A stretch of 64,000 nt of DNA from Phascolarctos cinereus. Lineage: Eukaryota; Chordata; Mammalia; Diprotodontia; Phascolarctidae. A model generated the notes under the pieces. That model was not told where the DNA came from. It did no database searches and worked only from the letters and a program-made list of their open reading frames with translations. Positions 1 to 10,010 of the stretch are shown in pieces; position 1 is the stretch's first letter, and every line of letters begins with the position of its first letter. Position numbers and translations under genes: made by a program. The stretch covers positions 1,456,501 to 1,520,500 of the forward strand of contig NW_018344286.1 of assembly GCF_002099425.1 (NCBI RefSeq), in the 5' to 3' direction.

Positions 1-145
1 TTTTTACAGATGTGGAAACTGAGGTATATGGAGATGAAGAGTGCCAAATATCCTGTAGGGAGTAAATGTTAGATGTGGAATTTGAGCCGAGGGCTTCTGA
101 CTCAAGGGTCAATGATCTTTCCTCCCACCTTCTACACAGGGTTGG
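1..145 (+). repeat. MIR/CORE-SINE 3' half, cut by window edge
   Basis: The opening 'acagatgtggaaactgagg' followed by a degenerate 'gaatttgagccgagggcttctgactcaa' pattern matches the second half of MIR-type CORE-SINEs (tRNA-derived head, conserved core, L2-like tail). The 5' half lies outside the window. It is clearly diverged, so it is an old, immobile copy. Confidence 0.6.
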
Positions 146-1800
146 GGTTGAGAGGGATGGGAAGTACAGAGGATGTGTTGGGACCACCTCATCTAGGCCC
201 CCATCAAGGCAGGAAGAAGGACTGGTGGAACAGGGCTTTTCCTTTAGCCTTAAAAGTCATTTTATTATAGAATACAAATTATAGATGACCAACAATGGAG
301 TGGAGAATGCACCAGAGGCAGACACACAGACAGACAACAAGGATCCAGGAATGGAAAAAGGATGCTACCATTCATGACCCTGAGTCCTACCCACTCACAT
401 CCCCCAGTATGTTGGCTTGTCTAGTCTGCCCCAATGACCAAAGTCAAGGTGGATGCCAACATCTTTTACCAAAGTCAACATGATGCTTGCCATTTCCCTT
501 AAACACCTCTTTCCAGATGACCAGCCCAGGCATCCTTGTAGTCAACATGCATCATTACAATCAGCTGCTCTCCCCAAAATGTCTTCCCAAAGAGCCCCTA
601 GACTCTCCAACTACACATGATCTTACAGGAAAGCATCGATGTGTTTTGCATTTCACTCCCCTCCCTCATGACCATTTGTCCTTGAGCCATTTCCTATTTA
701 TCACAAGTATCTTTCATTATGCTTCCTTTCTGTCCCACTGCACAGCATTCTAGCCTTGCTTAGACAGTCTTCCTTAGTCCCTTGCAGTCACTGACCATGC
801 TGTACAATGCTGCCCTATTCCTTCCCCAGTGAGGACTTGGGGATGGCGGGTTGTCTTCCCAGTTTCCCTGGAGCCATCAGGTGTGTTCTTGGATGTGTCA
901 TCCACACAAGAGTCTATTCTTCCCCAAGGTGTCCTAGATCTCTCCAACCATTTGTCACAGGAGCCATCTTCTTCCAAAAAACAACCAGCTTCTGAGTGTC
1001 CTTGTTGCCTGAACTAAAGAGCTGTTTGTCATTCCTCTTCAACTTTTGATGCGTTCTGTAGTTCCCCTGCTGATCAATCTTCTTAATTAGGTTTGGCTTT
1101 GGTTAATGTTAAAATTAGTCCACCTCTCCTGAGCACCAGGAGCCCAAGAAGAATAGTGGATCAGAGCGGAATCAGACATAAACAACTTGTGGTGGATAAT
1201 CCATAATCAGAACCAAGATGGGACAGAGGGCCCCCGAATGGAACTAAGGCCCAGAGGCAACCAGGAGGACCTCTGGTAGGTTCCACAGTCTTTGGCATAC
1301 TAAAACACATAATGATCTCATATTAATTTTCCTTTCTGTTCTTTTCTCCCTCTCTTCCCCTACACATACATAGTACACTAGTCCAAATAGGCCATACCCT
1401 GTGCCCAAAAGCCCTCAGGAATTGGGAAGGTGGCAACTCATCCTTGGCTTGGGCTACTCCCTCCATTCTAAATATACTACCACTCCCCATATGTCCACCT
1501 CTGAGAGCTGCCCCCTTCTCCAACGTCATGTATTGGAAGTTATTCTTTATGTCCACTGCAATCAAAGGGTATCTTTCATATCACACTCATCTTGACCTGA
1601 CTCTGCTTGGTATTTTCCATGGTGTGTGCATGTTTGTGTTGTGTTAGGACACCTGAATTCCAGACCTACTTTTGGCTACTTCCTAGCCAAGTGGCCATTT
1701 ACCTCTTCGGAATCTCACTTTCCAAATCTAGCAAAACAGAGATGAGAATAATACTTAACTGGATGAGTGTCAGGATCCAGTTAGTTATCTTGTTTGTGAA
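146..1800. other. Unassigned single-copy-like sequence
   Basis: No recognised repeat, exon or RNA gene was seen. The open frames of 60-88 codons here overlap one another on both strands, lack recognisable domains and look like chance frames. The stretch at 360-1000 is C+T-rich on the plus strand and could hide a very old L2 piece, but no diagnostic block was found. Confidence 0.5.
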
Positions 1801-1814
1801 ATGTCAATACACAT

Positions 1815-1858
1815 AGATGGATGATAGATAGATAGAGATAGCTAGATAGATAGATAGA
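1815..1858. repeat. (GATA)n microsatellite, imperfect
   Basis: A run of GATA/GATG units interrupted by 'gagatagcta'. Confidence 0.9.
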
Positions 1859-1924
1859 TCAATCCCTGGTGATATATTTGCAGGTAAAGTGTAAGAGCAT
1901 TGTTATTATAAAACTAGATTTTGA

Positions 1925-2100
1925 GGTGATGTTAGAATGAACATGTATAACCCTTTCATTTTTCAAATGGGGAAACTGAGGCTGAGAGAATCAAAGTGAC
2001 TTTTCATAGGTGATACAAACCATATGTGGTGGAGTCAGGACTTGAACCCTGGTCTCCTACTCCAAATTCCATTCTATTTCCACTGAACTGTGCTATTCAT
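1925..2100 (+). repeat. MIR-type CORE-SINE
   Basis: Blocks 'aaatggggaaactgaggc', a degenerate 'gtgacttttcataggtgatac' (core), 'ggagtcaggacttgaaccc' and 'ccactgaactgtgct' occur in MIR order. The copy is diverged and therefore old. Confidence 0.8.
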
Positions 2101-3400
2101 CTCCTCTTATATTACCTATTGTGCCTAGTGTAGAAGCATTACAATAGAGAAGGTGCTCCAATACACTTGTTGGAAAAATAAAGTATGTTATTTCTCACTC
2201 AATGGAAGGGATGCTAGCCAATCAAGTTTGCTTTATAGCAAACTTCTGCTCATGGAATATTATTATCCCAGTGTCTTCCATTAGAAAAGTAGACATATCC
2301 CATGGGGAAATGATTTGGCTCATAGATGTAATTGAGTCCTAATGAAGACTGTAATAAGACTTTGGAAATCACAAATTTGTAGCTGTGCACTAGGCCAGAG
2401 GTCACAAGTCATAGGTCACAGAACTACCATTCTGGGCATGGAATTCTTCTGCCACTCCTTGCAGACCCTCATGGGAATGAGAAGAGGGGGCATCTCTCTC
2501 CCCCTGCTTTAACTACAATGTCATGCCCCCAAACTGGAGCCCTGGTACTCTCTCTCAGCAGCTTCAAACTCCCCATTTCTCATTTTCTTTTACTTTCTTT
2601 GTTCAATTTCCCCATCACTTCCCCTTTCCGGCCTCTTTCCAGGCATATTTGGCCAGTAATAACTCGAGTTTGTTCCCAACCTAGCTGATGGCTCGTGTCC
2701 TCATTAAGGGTCATTAACATTACAGGGGTGTTTATTGGAGCTGGCAGAGTGCTGATATTTGCGAGACATTGTCAGATGGTTGATGGGGCTTAGTCAGAAA
2801 GCATTCCATGGGGGGAGAGGCAGGCACTGCACCTGGCATCAGCGACAGGGACAAGATGGCAGGCACAAGATGGCAGTGAGAGACCCCCGCACCGTGGCAG
2901 GCTGGGCCCTGGGGGTGGGAACAGGGTGATACAGTTCCTTGGGGGATAATAGAGATTTAATACATGAATCCCTCAAGTGCCAAGTTCTCTTTAAGTGAAT
3001 TCCTGTTCAGTGATAGACACCGGTGTTGAAATGGTAAAAAGTGAAGCAACAAGCTTCCAGGAAACCAATTTTGTCTTTCATTCTACCTTTGATTGTAGGA
3101 GTATGGGGGCTGCTATTACAGAAGAGGGACTAATTGGAAAATAGATACCATTGGGAGAAGGTGTGTTTGGAGATAACTAGTAATTTATTTCTTTAGAATA
3201 ATTACAAAGGATATAGTTCACTGAGATACAGTAAAATTAATTATCTTCCTGAACAATAGCACAACAAATGTAGATTTTACGTAAACACGAAACATCAAAT
3301 TTTTGAGGGTTATGTTCATGAAAAATACTTATATTAAAATTTGTATGTTAATATTAAAGAATAAGCAAAATATTAAAATTTGCAAAATTCTTCTGCAGCA
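2101..3400. other. Unassigned sequence; possible conserved block at about 2640-2830
   Basis: No repeat or gene was recognised. The part around 2640-2830 is free of visible repeats and holds ATTA-type cores ('cattaagggtcattaac') next to G+C-richer sequence, which is compatible with a regulatory element, though nothing here proves it. A short near-duplication ('acaagatggcaggc' then 'acaagatggcagtg') lies at about 2850-2880. From 3180 on the sequence is strongly A+T-rich. Confidence 0.4.
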
Positions 3401-3580
3401 CAAAGTAGTGGATTGAGGGCTAGATTTGGAAGCAGGTAGAAATGTGTTCCAATCCTGCCTGTGATACTTACAATTGTGCTAACATGACCTATGTTCACCT
3501 CTTAAGCTTTCATTTTTTCATCTTCAAAACAGGGAGGTTGCATTAAATGTGTCTAAGGTATCTCCCAGCTCGAAATCAAT
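3400..3580 (+). repeat. tRNA-derived SINE, MIR3/THER2-like
   Basis: A degenerate SINE head ('gtggattgagggctagatttgg', 'gttccaatcctgcctgtga') is followed by a 'cttcaaaacagggaggtt' block and ends with 'aaggtatctcccagctcgaaat', the usual end of SINEs that share a CR1/L2-type tail. The family name is tentative. Confidence 0.6.
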
Positions 3581-4009
3581 AGCCCCATCTGTGTCCTTCA
3601 CACAGGAAAAGGACTATAGCCATACTACAGGCATCATATTGTCCACTACAATATACAAGACTGTAAATGCTTTGTTTATGTGCAAATATGGCAGAAAAGG
3701 ACTGGTGGTTCATGGTAAATCACAAGATAAAAATGAGTGATTGCCTTGTTTCAGAGGCAATAAGCAGAAAGGGATGGCTGAGTCAGGATTGACTGAGAAG
3801 CTGTTTCTAAATTGACCATCATACTCATCACTACTCAAAAGAGTCAAGAACAAACTGAAGAAAATATAAAAGAAATTAAGGATTCAGGGGAATGCTGAAA
3901 AAGAGAATTAAAGGGATTGGGAAAGAGTCAAAAAAGGAATTGGGACAATTTATCTTGTGGAGAATTGAACGGTCTGGAACAGATTCCTTAGAAATAACAC
4001 CACCACCGC
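3581..4009. other. Unassigned sequence
   Basis: A+T-rich, with purine-rich parts around 3840-3960. No repeat, splice-bounded frame or RNA gene was recognised. Confidence 0.5.
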
Positions 4010-4200
4010 AACACCCATCCTTTCTCAGGACTTCTCCATTTCTATTGATAGACACTAACATTTCCCCAGCCATCCAGATTTCAAACCTCAGAGTTATTCC
4101 TGGCTTTTCTAACTTCCTCAGCCTCCACATCCTTCAGGTAGTCAAGTCTGCTTGATACTATCTCATCAATATGTCTCTTCTTTCCCTCCTTTCCATTACC
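4010..4200 (+). mobile_element. L2/CR1-clade LINE fragment
   Basis: The order of 'tcagagttattcctggc', 'cttcctcagcctccacatcc', 'agtcaagtctgcttgatac' and 'tctcatcaatatgtctctt' is that of the C-terminal part of the L2 reverse-transcriptase ORF, the stretch before 'ctgccaccaccctggt'. It is heavily diverged, so the call rests on block order. Confidence 0.6.
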
Positions 4201-4463
4201 ATGCTCCCTTGGTACTAATCTCCTCAACACTACACCATTAGATATAATTGGGCATTTTCTTGAAAATCTCCATTGAAGGAGAACTCTCCACCTTCTGGCT
4301 GGTCCATTCCCATTGAGGGCAGCTTCTCCTCTTATGAAGTTTGTCTTTATTGAGATTTTCTTCTTTGCAATCTCTAATTGTTTCTAGTTCTCACCTCTGG
4401 GGACGTAGAAAGCAAGCCAATACTTCAAATAATTGAACACACCAACCACCTCACCATCTGTTT

Positions 4464-4560
4464 GGTGAAATAAGAGAAGGATTTTATGAGGCAGAGAGGT
4501 GATGGAAGTGAATCTAAGACACTGGGGACAGACAGCACCAAGGAGTGGATGTGGGACCTT
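4464..4560 (+). repeat. Arm 1 of a ~97-bp inverted duplication
   Basis: This segment equals the reverse complement of 8757-8855 with only four substitutions and one 2-bp gap (about 94% identity). Identity ends abruptly at both borders. No known family was recognised. Both copies hold short open frames beginning 'MRQRGD', but these are too short to interpret. Confidence 0.85.
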
Positions 4561-5483
4561 CATCTCGCTAATGTCCTTCCTTCAGTGAAGCCCATAGACG
4601 CCATGAAGTTCTCCAGGAGTTGTCTGAGCAAGGCAGAATGCAATGGGGCTATCACCTCTTTAGTCTTGCTCCCACACATGACCTCTTCAATCATTCCTCA
4701 CCTGCTGTGGCTTTGAGGTCTCTTGCCTTGCTAATTACTGGAGAAATCCACCCTTCCAAAAGTCAGTGGTACTGAGCCTGTGCAGAGGAGTTCCTGGATG
4801 GATGGGTACCCTCACTTCTGTTGTTTGAATCCATCCCTCAGGGACTGTGGGCCCTAGAAGTGACGCAGAAGAAGATGGGGGAAAGCAAGTCTCTGTTCAT
4901 GACAAAGCCAGGTCACATTTACAGAGTTTGTACTGTCTGGCCTTTTACTTCTTGTCTTCGCCTTTTCAGTCACTGGAGCAGGGGACTTGGAGAGATTGGG
5001 TCAATTCTTTACTAGCATGTCATTTACTTGTGAAAAGCTTACATGTGTGGTATTTTCTTTAATACTACCCATTCCAGCTCTTCACAAGGAAAACAAGGCC
5101 AGCCACAAAATATTCGTTTCTTTAGTGCGGTTTTTAGTTGTTGAAAGTTCAGGGAAGTGGAAGGTGGTGAGCAAGAATATTGGAAAATGTTGCTCGGAAT
5201 CAAGACATAAAAGAGCCCATGGTTTATAGAGGACTAGATAAACACCTCAGCTCTATAAATCATGAAGGCCATCTTCAAGATAAGAATAGGGAGTCAGGGG
5301 GCATGACAAACACCGCGTGGCCTTAAAAAAACATTAAATTGACACCAACCAAAACTGTGGGAAGAGATTGGCTACTGAGGTGAATGAAGTTGTCTGTACA
5401 AAGTTGAATTGTTGATTTCTTGGACGAAAGATCGAGATCAAACCTGCTTAAAAATAGGAAAACAAGAAGATAAAATGTCGTTC
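4561..5483. other. Unassigned sequence upstream of the HAL1
   Basis: No repeat or gene recognised. Several overlapping 60-80 codon frames at 4820-5230 have no domain signature and look like chance. Confidence 0.45.
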
Positions 5484-5500
5484 AAACAGTTACTGAGAGG
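5484..5500 (+). repeat. Left target-site duplication of the HAL1
   Basis: 'aaacagttactgagagg' recurs exactly at 8417-8433. The first three A residues of the right copy could belong to the tail, so the certain duplication is at least 14 bp. Confidence 0.93.
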
Positions 5501-6354
5501 GGGGCGGAGCCAAGATGGCGGAGTGGAGCAGTGACTTACTTGAGCTCTCCCCTAAACCCCTCCAAATACTCATAAAAAATGGCTCCAGACAAATTCTGAA
5601 GCAGCAGAACCCCAAAAAAGACAGAGTGAAACAAATTTCCAGCCCAAGACAACCTGGATGATTGATCAGAAAGGTGTATCGTGCCAGGCTGGGAGCGCGG
5701 CGCAGCGAGCATGGGCGCACAGGCCACAGCAAACCTGCAGCAGGCCTCAGAGGACTGAATCTTGGACAGCTGTGGAGGTTTCCAGACTCCTCAATCCACT
5801 AATGCCAAAGACAACTTAGAAGGTCAGTGGGATAAGTCTGTTTCTGTTGGTGGTCAGAGAGGAAGGCAGGGTGTCAGCTCCATTCCCCAAGAGCCTGGCC
5901 CTGGGGGGGGGGGGCAGCTGCTTCCTGAGCTTCTGGCCCACAGACTGAGGGGGAATCCAGTGGTTGATCAGAGAAGTACTGCAGGGATCTCTTTGCCAGT
6001 GCTGAGGCAGGAATCTCTTGCTTTGCCCGTGTGTGGATCTAGGTCACAGTTCTGGGCGGCGGTGCTGGGGTGAGGAGGAGCACTGGCACGGTGGAGCTTG
6101 TAGTGGCTGTGGAGAGGAAACCCTCCTCACAGTTACGGGACAGAAAGGAATACTTGTGGTCACAGGCCAGGAAAGGAGTAAACACCTCACCCCTTATCAT
6201 ACCACCTTGGAAGAACTGAAAATTTACAGGTCCCTACAAGTATCTCTGAAAACAGCTACACAAACCCCTGAAGCTTGGGACAGTACACTCTCCACATTGG
6301 AAGCAGACTCTTACCTTAACAAAGAGTTTAAAACTCAAGTAATTGGCTGGGATC
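5501..6354 (+). promoter_or_regulatory. HAL1/L1 5' UTR with internal promoter region
   Basis: The sequence from the L1 5' terminus to the ORF1 ATG. It is G+C- and CpG-richer than its surroundings (for example 'gggagcgcggcgcagcgagc' near 5690) and includes a poly-G run near 5907. L1-type 5' UTRs normally carry the internal RNA polymerase II promoter; its activity here is inferred. A 128-codon frame (6018-6404) runs through it but has no recognised domain. Confidence 0.6.
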
Positions 6355-7429
6355 ATGAGCAAGCAGCACAAAAAGAGTCAGACTATATTATCTTACTTTG
6401 GTGAAAAAGAAGATCAAAATATACAACCAGAAGAAGACAACAAAGTCAAAGCTCCTACATCCAAAGCCTCCAAGAAAAATATGAATCAGTCCCAGGCCTT
6501 GGAAGAGCTCAAAAGGGATTTTGAGAAGCAAGTAAGGGAAGTAGAGGAAAAACTGGAAGAGAAATGAGAGTGATGCAAGAAAATCATGAAAAACAAGTCA
6601 ACAGCTTGCTAAAGGAGACCCAAAAAATACTGAAGAAAATAACACCTTAAAAAATAGCCTAACCCAAATGGCAAAAGAGGTCCAAAAAGCCAATGAGGAG
6701 AAAAATGCCCTAAAAAGAAAAATTGGCCAAATGGAAAAGGAAGTCCAAAAATTACTGAAGAAAATACTTCCTTAAAAATTAGAATAGAGCAATTGGAACT
6801 AGTGACTTTATGAGAAATCAAGACACTGTAAAACAAATCCAAAAGAATGAAAAATTAGAAAACAATGTGAAATATCTCATTGGAAAAACAACTGACCTGG
6901 AAAATAGATCCAGGAGAGAGAATTTAAAAATTATTGGACTATCTGAAAGCCATGATCAAAAAAAGAGCCTAGACATCATCTTTCAAGAAATTATCAAGGA
7001 AAACTGCCCTGATATAGTAGAACCAGAGGGCAAAATAGAAATTGAAAGAATCCACAGATCTCCTCCTGAAAGAGATCCCCAAAGGAAAACTCCTAGGAAT
7101 ATTGTAGCCAAATTCCAGAGTTCCCAGGTCAAGGAGAAAATATTAAGCTGCCAGAAGGAAACAATTCAAGTACTGTGGAAACACAATCAGGATAACACAA
7201 GATTTAGCAGCTTCTACATTAAAGGACGCAGGGCATGGAATATAATATTCGGAGGGCAAAGGAGATAGGATTACAACCAAGAATCACCTACCCAGCAAAA
7301 CTGAGTATAATCCTTCAGGGGAAAAAATGGTCATTCAGTGAAATAGAGGACTTTCAAGCATTCCTGATGAAAAGACCAGAGCTAAACAGAAAATTTGACT
7401 TTCAAATACAGGACTCCAGTGGAACATGA
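6355..7429 (+). pseudogene. HAL1 ORF1 (L1 ORF1p-like RNA-binding protein), frameshifted
   Basis: ORF1p is the trimeric nucleic-acid chaperone of L1 RNPs. The start 'MSKQHKKSQ' at 6355 is chosen because the element at 31653 begins the same way ('MSKQQK'). A Lys/Glu-rich coiled-coil region (6400-6850) is followed by the RRM-like domain ('RSRRENLKIIGLSE', 6906-6947) and the C-terminal domain with 'PRITYPAKLS' (7275-7304). The coiled coil is broken by frameshifts near 6565, 6625 and 6765. The RRM part, 6810-7268, is open in one frame, and another shift near 7230-7265 moves the end into a second frame that stops at 7429. No intact ORF1p can be made. Confidence 0.85.
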
Positions 7430-8193
7430 AGAGGTAAACAGGAAAGAGAAATCATAAGAGACTTAAGATTGAAGTGTTTATATTCCTGCATGGAAAGATG
7501 ATATTTGTAACTCATGAGAACTTTGTCCGTATTAGGGTAGTTGAAGGATGAAAATTGTATGTACGTATAGATAGATAGAGGGCACAGGGTGAGTTGAAGA
7601 TTAAGGGGTCATATCTGGAGAATAAAATTAAGGGATGAGAGAGGATGATACTTGGAGAAGAAAGGGAGAGGTAGAATGGGGTAAATTATCTCACAAAAAA
7701 AAACAGAAAAGAAAAGTCTCTCACAGTGGAGGGGAAACAGGGGAAGGTGAGAGGGAATGAGGAATCTTATTCTCATAGGATTTGGCTTAAGGAGAGAATA
7801 ACATACACATTCAATTGGGTATGGAAATCTGTCTTACCCTACAGGAAAATAGGGGGAGAAGGGGACAAGAGAGCAGGGGGTGATAGAGAGGAGGGCAGAT
7901 TGGGAAAGAGGTAATCAGAAGCAAATACTTCTGAGGAGGGACAGGGTCAAAAGAAAGAATAGAATAAATGGGAGGGCAGGATAGGATTAAGGGAAATAAA
8001 GTTAGTTTTTCACATGTCCACTAAGGAAGTGTTTTGCATAACTGCACATGTACAACCTATATTGAGTTGCTTGCCTTTTCAGTGAGGGTGGGTGGGGAGG
8101 GAGGAAGGGAGAAAATTTGGAACTCAAAGTTTTAAAAACACATATTTTAAAAAAATGTTTTCACATGCAACTGGGAAATAAAAAATACAAGAA

Positions 8194-8416
8194 ATGGGGT
8201 ACAGAAGTCTATCGTGCCTACAGGAAAATAGAAGGGGAAGGGGATAAGAGAAGGAGGGGGAGAGATAGAAGAGAAGGCAGACCAGGGGAAGGGTATTCAG
8301 AATGCATGCCATCTTGGGGTGGGGGAGGGGTGAGAAATTTGGAACTCAAAAACTTGTGGAAGTGAATATTGAAAACTAAAAATAAAATATTAAAAATAAA
8401 TAAATTTAATTAAAAA
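8194..8416 (+). repeat. Second, tandem L1-type 3' end within the HAL1
   Basis: The block 8194-8301 aligns with 7815-7921 (both contain 'ctacaggaaaatag', then G+A-rich sequence and 'atcag/ttcag') at roughly 75-80% identity. It is followed by 'gaaatttggaactcaaaaac' and a different A-rich tail, while the first unit already ends with 'acatgcaactgggaaata' at 8164-8181. Confidence 0.75.
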
Positions 8417-8433
8417 AAACAGTTACTGAGAGG
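8417..8433 (+). repeat. Right target-site duplication of the HAL1
   Basis: Exact copy of 5484-5500, immediately after the A-rich tail. Confidence 0.93.
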
Positions 8434-8509
8434 CCGGAAGCCCATAGAAACCACTCAGAGTCTCTCAGCTGGCCCGTGGTAGTGGCCTTCTGACCAGACG
8501 CTAGGAGGA

Positions 8510-8660
8510 GAGCAATGTGAAGTAATCCTGGAAAGGCAGGAGGGAGCCAGGTGGGGAATCACTTTAAATGCTAAATGAAGGCATTTTTCATTTACCCTAC
8601 AGGCAATAGGAAGACACTGGTACACTCAGAGAGTGGCAGTTAAAATGAGAATTACTAGGA
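8510..8660 (+). repeat. Old mammalian interspersed repeat, 3' part of the 'gcacctactatgtgcc' family
   Basis: 'actttaaatgctaaatgaagg' and 'aggcaataggaagacactgg' match a block common in marsupial genomes, usually found downstream of the 'aagcacctactatgtgccaggcac' block seen elsewhere in this window. I do not know its Repbase name. Confidence 0.5.
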
Positions 8661-8756
8661 TGTATTGTTCACCACCCTTCCCCACACCAGGGTGCAAGTT
8701 CCTTGGAAGCAGAGATTGTGTCTTCTTTTAGTGTCGGCATACTCGCTGCTAAGTAC

Positions 8757-8855
8757 AAGGTCCCAAGTCCAGTCCTTGGTGCTGTCTGTCCCCAGTGTCT
8801 TAGATTCACTTCTTCATCACCTCTCTGCCTCATAAAATCCTTCTCTTCTTTCACC
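8757..8855 (-). repeat. Arm 2 of the ~97-bp inverted duplication
   Basis: Reverse complement of 4464-4560 at about 94% identity. It sits between L2-like 3' pieces, and the flanks of the two arms are unrelated. Confidence 0.85.
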
Positions 8856-8879
8856 ATACAGCTGAGCCCAAACTTTGAA

Positions 8880-9020
8880 ATGAAGCCTTTCCTGCCACCC
8901 CCAGATGCTGGAGTCCTTCTACCCTCCTTCCTTTCTATTAAATACCTTGAATTTAAATGCACACATTGACTTCCCTGATAGAATGTAGACTCTTTGAAGT
9001 CAGGAACTGCTTGCTATGGA
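8880..9020 (+). mobile_element. L2-type LINE 3' end fragment
   Basis: 'agaatgtagactctttgaagtcaggaactg' is a diverged form of the L2 3' UTR signature 'gaatgtaagctccttgagggcaggga'. Confidence 0.6.
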
Positions 9021-9079
9021 GGAAATGGAAAACTAGCCAGAGAATGTAAAAGAAAAGGGATGAATTCATCAAGCAGTTG

Positions 9080-9310
9080 GGAGACAGTCTAGAGAGTGCT
9101 GGGCTTGGATCCAGGAAGACCTGAGTTCAAATCCAACCTCAGATACTTACTAGTGGTGTGACCCTGGGCAGATCACATAACCTCTGTAATTCTCTATTTC
9201 TCAGTCTATAAAATGGACACATTAACAGTCCCTAGTCCCCAGGGTTGTTGTAAGGATCAAATGCAGCAACATTGGTCAAACACTTTGCAAGCCTTAAAGT
9301 GCCATTTAAA
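9080..9310 (+). repeat. tRNA-headed CORE-SINE (MAR1/MON-like)
   Basis: The blocks 'cctgagttcaaatccaacctcaga', 'gtgtgaccctgggcagatcac', 'ccccagggttgttgtaagg', 'cactttgcaagccttaaag' and 'tgccatttaaat' are in order. This is a near full-length copy whose 3' end passes into the trinucleotide tract. Confidence 0.85.
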
Positions 9311-9560
9311 TAGTAGGAGCAGCAGCAGCAGCAGCAGTAGTAGTGGTAGTAGTAAAGGTGGTAGTAGTAGCAGCAGCAGTAACAGCAATAGTAGTAGTAG
9401 TAGTAGCAGTAGCAGCAGCAGCAGTAGTAGTAATAGTAGTAGTGGTAGCAGTAGCAGCAGCAGCAGTAGTAGTAGTAGTAGTAGCAGTAGCAGCAGCAGC
9501 AGCAGTAGCAGTAGTAGTAGTAGTAATAGTAGTAGTAGTAGTAGTATCATTATCATTATA
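9311..9560. repeat. Compound (AGC)n/(AGT)n microsatellite
   Basis: About 250 bp of interleaved AGC and AGT triplets with a few AAT, AGG and GGT units, ending 'atcattatcattata'. It has grown from the tail of the preceding SINE. Poly-Ser and poly-Leu open frames across it are artefacts of the triplets. Confidence 0.95.
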
Positions 9561-9742
9561 AGGATAGGTCAAAATCCTGAAATTGGCTCTTCCTTGTCCA
9601 GATGAAGACTCAAAGACCTAGGAGTAAGTTTGGCCTAACATTCTGCCAAGATATTATAAAAATGTGAAATGTGAAAATAGTAGAGAAGTTATTAGCCTCC
9701 GCAATCATTTCCTAAACTATGTTCTATTTATTTTAAATGTAG

Positions 9743-9897
9743 TTTATATTCTCTAAGGGATGACAACACCTATACATACACTTGTATGTGTTTATATATA
9801 GGATATAATAATACACATCACATATATGTGTAATACAGATACACACAAATGCAAGCATATGTATATGTGCACATTGTCATCCCTTAGAGAATAGAAA
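9743..9897. repeat. Inverted repeat with 20-bp perfect arms
   Basis: Arms at 9747-9766 and 9874-9893 are perfect reverse complements ('tattctctaagggatgacaa'). One mismatch further out, three more bases pair. The 107-bp loop is alternating TA/TG-rich and holds smaller palindromes. It could extrude as a cruciform or be a relic of a small TIR element; no target duplication was found. Confidence 0.8.
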
Positions 9898-10010
9898 TTA
9901 TCTGAGGGCTGTGACTGTTTGATTTTTTTTTGTCCTCCCATCCTCAGTATCAGCAGTGCTTTGCATATAATAGATTCTTAATAAATAATTGTTGATTGCA
10001 TAGACCTGGT
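9884..10010 (+). mobile_element. L2-type LINE 3' terminus
   Basis: 'cttagagaatagaaattatctgagggctgtgac' followed by 'agtgctttgcatataatagattcttaataaataattgttgatt' is a clear diverged L2 3' end. It overlaps the right arm of the hairpin. Confidence 0.75.

Larger units (their letters stand above)
5501..8416 (+). mobile_element. HAL1 (half-L1) non-LTR retrotransposon, full length, ORF1 only
   Basis: The element starts with 'ggggcggagccaagatggcg', the usual 5' end of marsupial L1s. It continues through an ~850-bp CpG-bearing 5' UTR and an ORF1 region (6355-7429), then a G+A-rich spacer, and passes straight into an L1 3' UTR. No endonuclease or reverse-transcriptase sequence is present. Elements of this layout are known as HAL1 and depend on L1 enzymes. 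Perfect 17-bp flanking duplications show that it inserted as one unit. The 3' portion is double: an L1-type end near 8100-8190 is followed by a second spacer-plus-end unit (8194-8416) ending in an A-rich 'aataaatttaattaaa' tail. ORF1 carries several frameshifts, so this copy is not protein-competent, but the intact duplications suggest it is not very old. Confidence 0.88.

Noticed and set aside
5501-5760. CpG island of a host gene
   Set aside because: The CpG-rich patch coincides exactly with the HAL1 5' UTR between target duplications, so it belongs to the element.
6018-6404. 128-codon frame in the HAL1 5' UTR as a possible extra ORF0-like protein
   Set aside because: It has no recognised domain, and a single frame in a G+C-richer UTR is not enough. 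An ORF0 in primate L1 is antisense, unlike this one.
9213-9605. 130-codon poly-Ser frame and 99-codon poly-Leu frame
   Set aside because: Both are translations of the AGC/AGT microsatellite at the end of a SINE; nothing outside the triplets suggests a gene.
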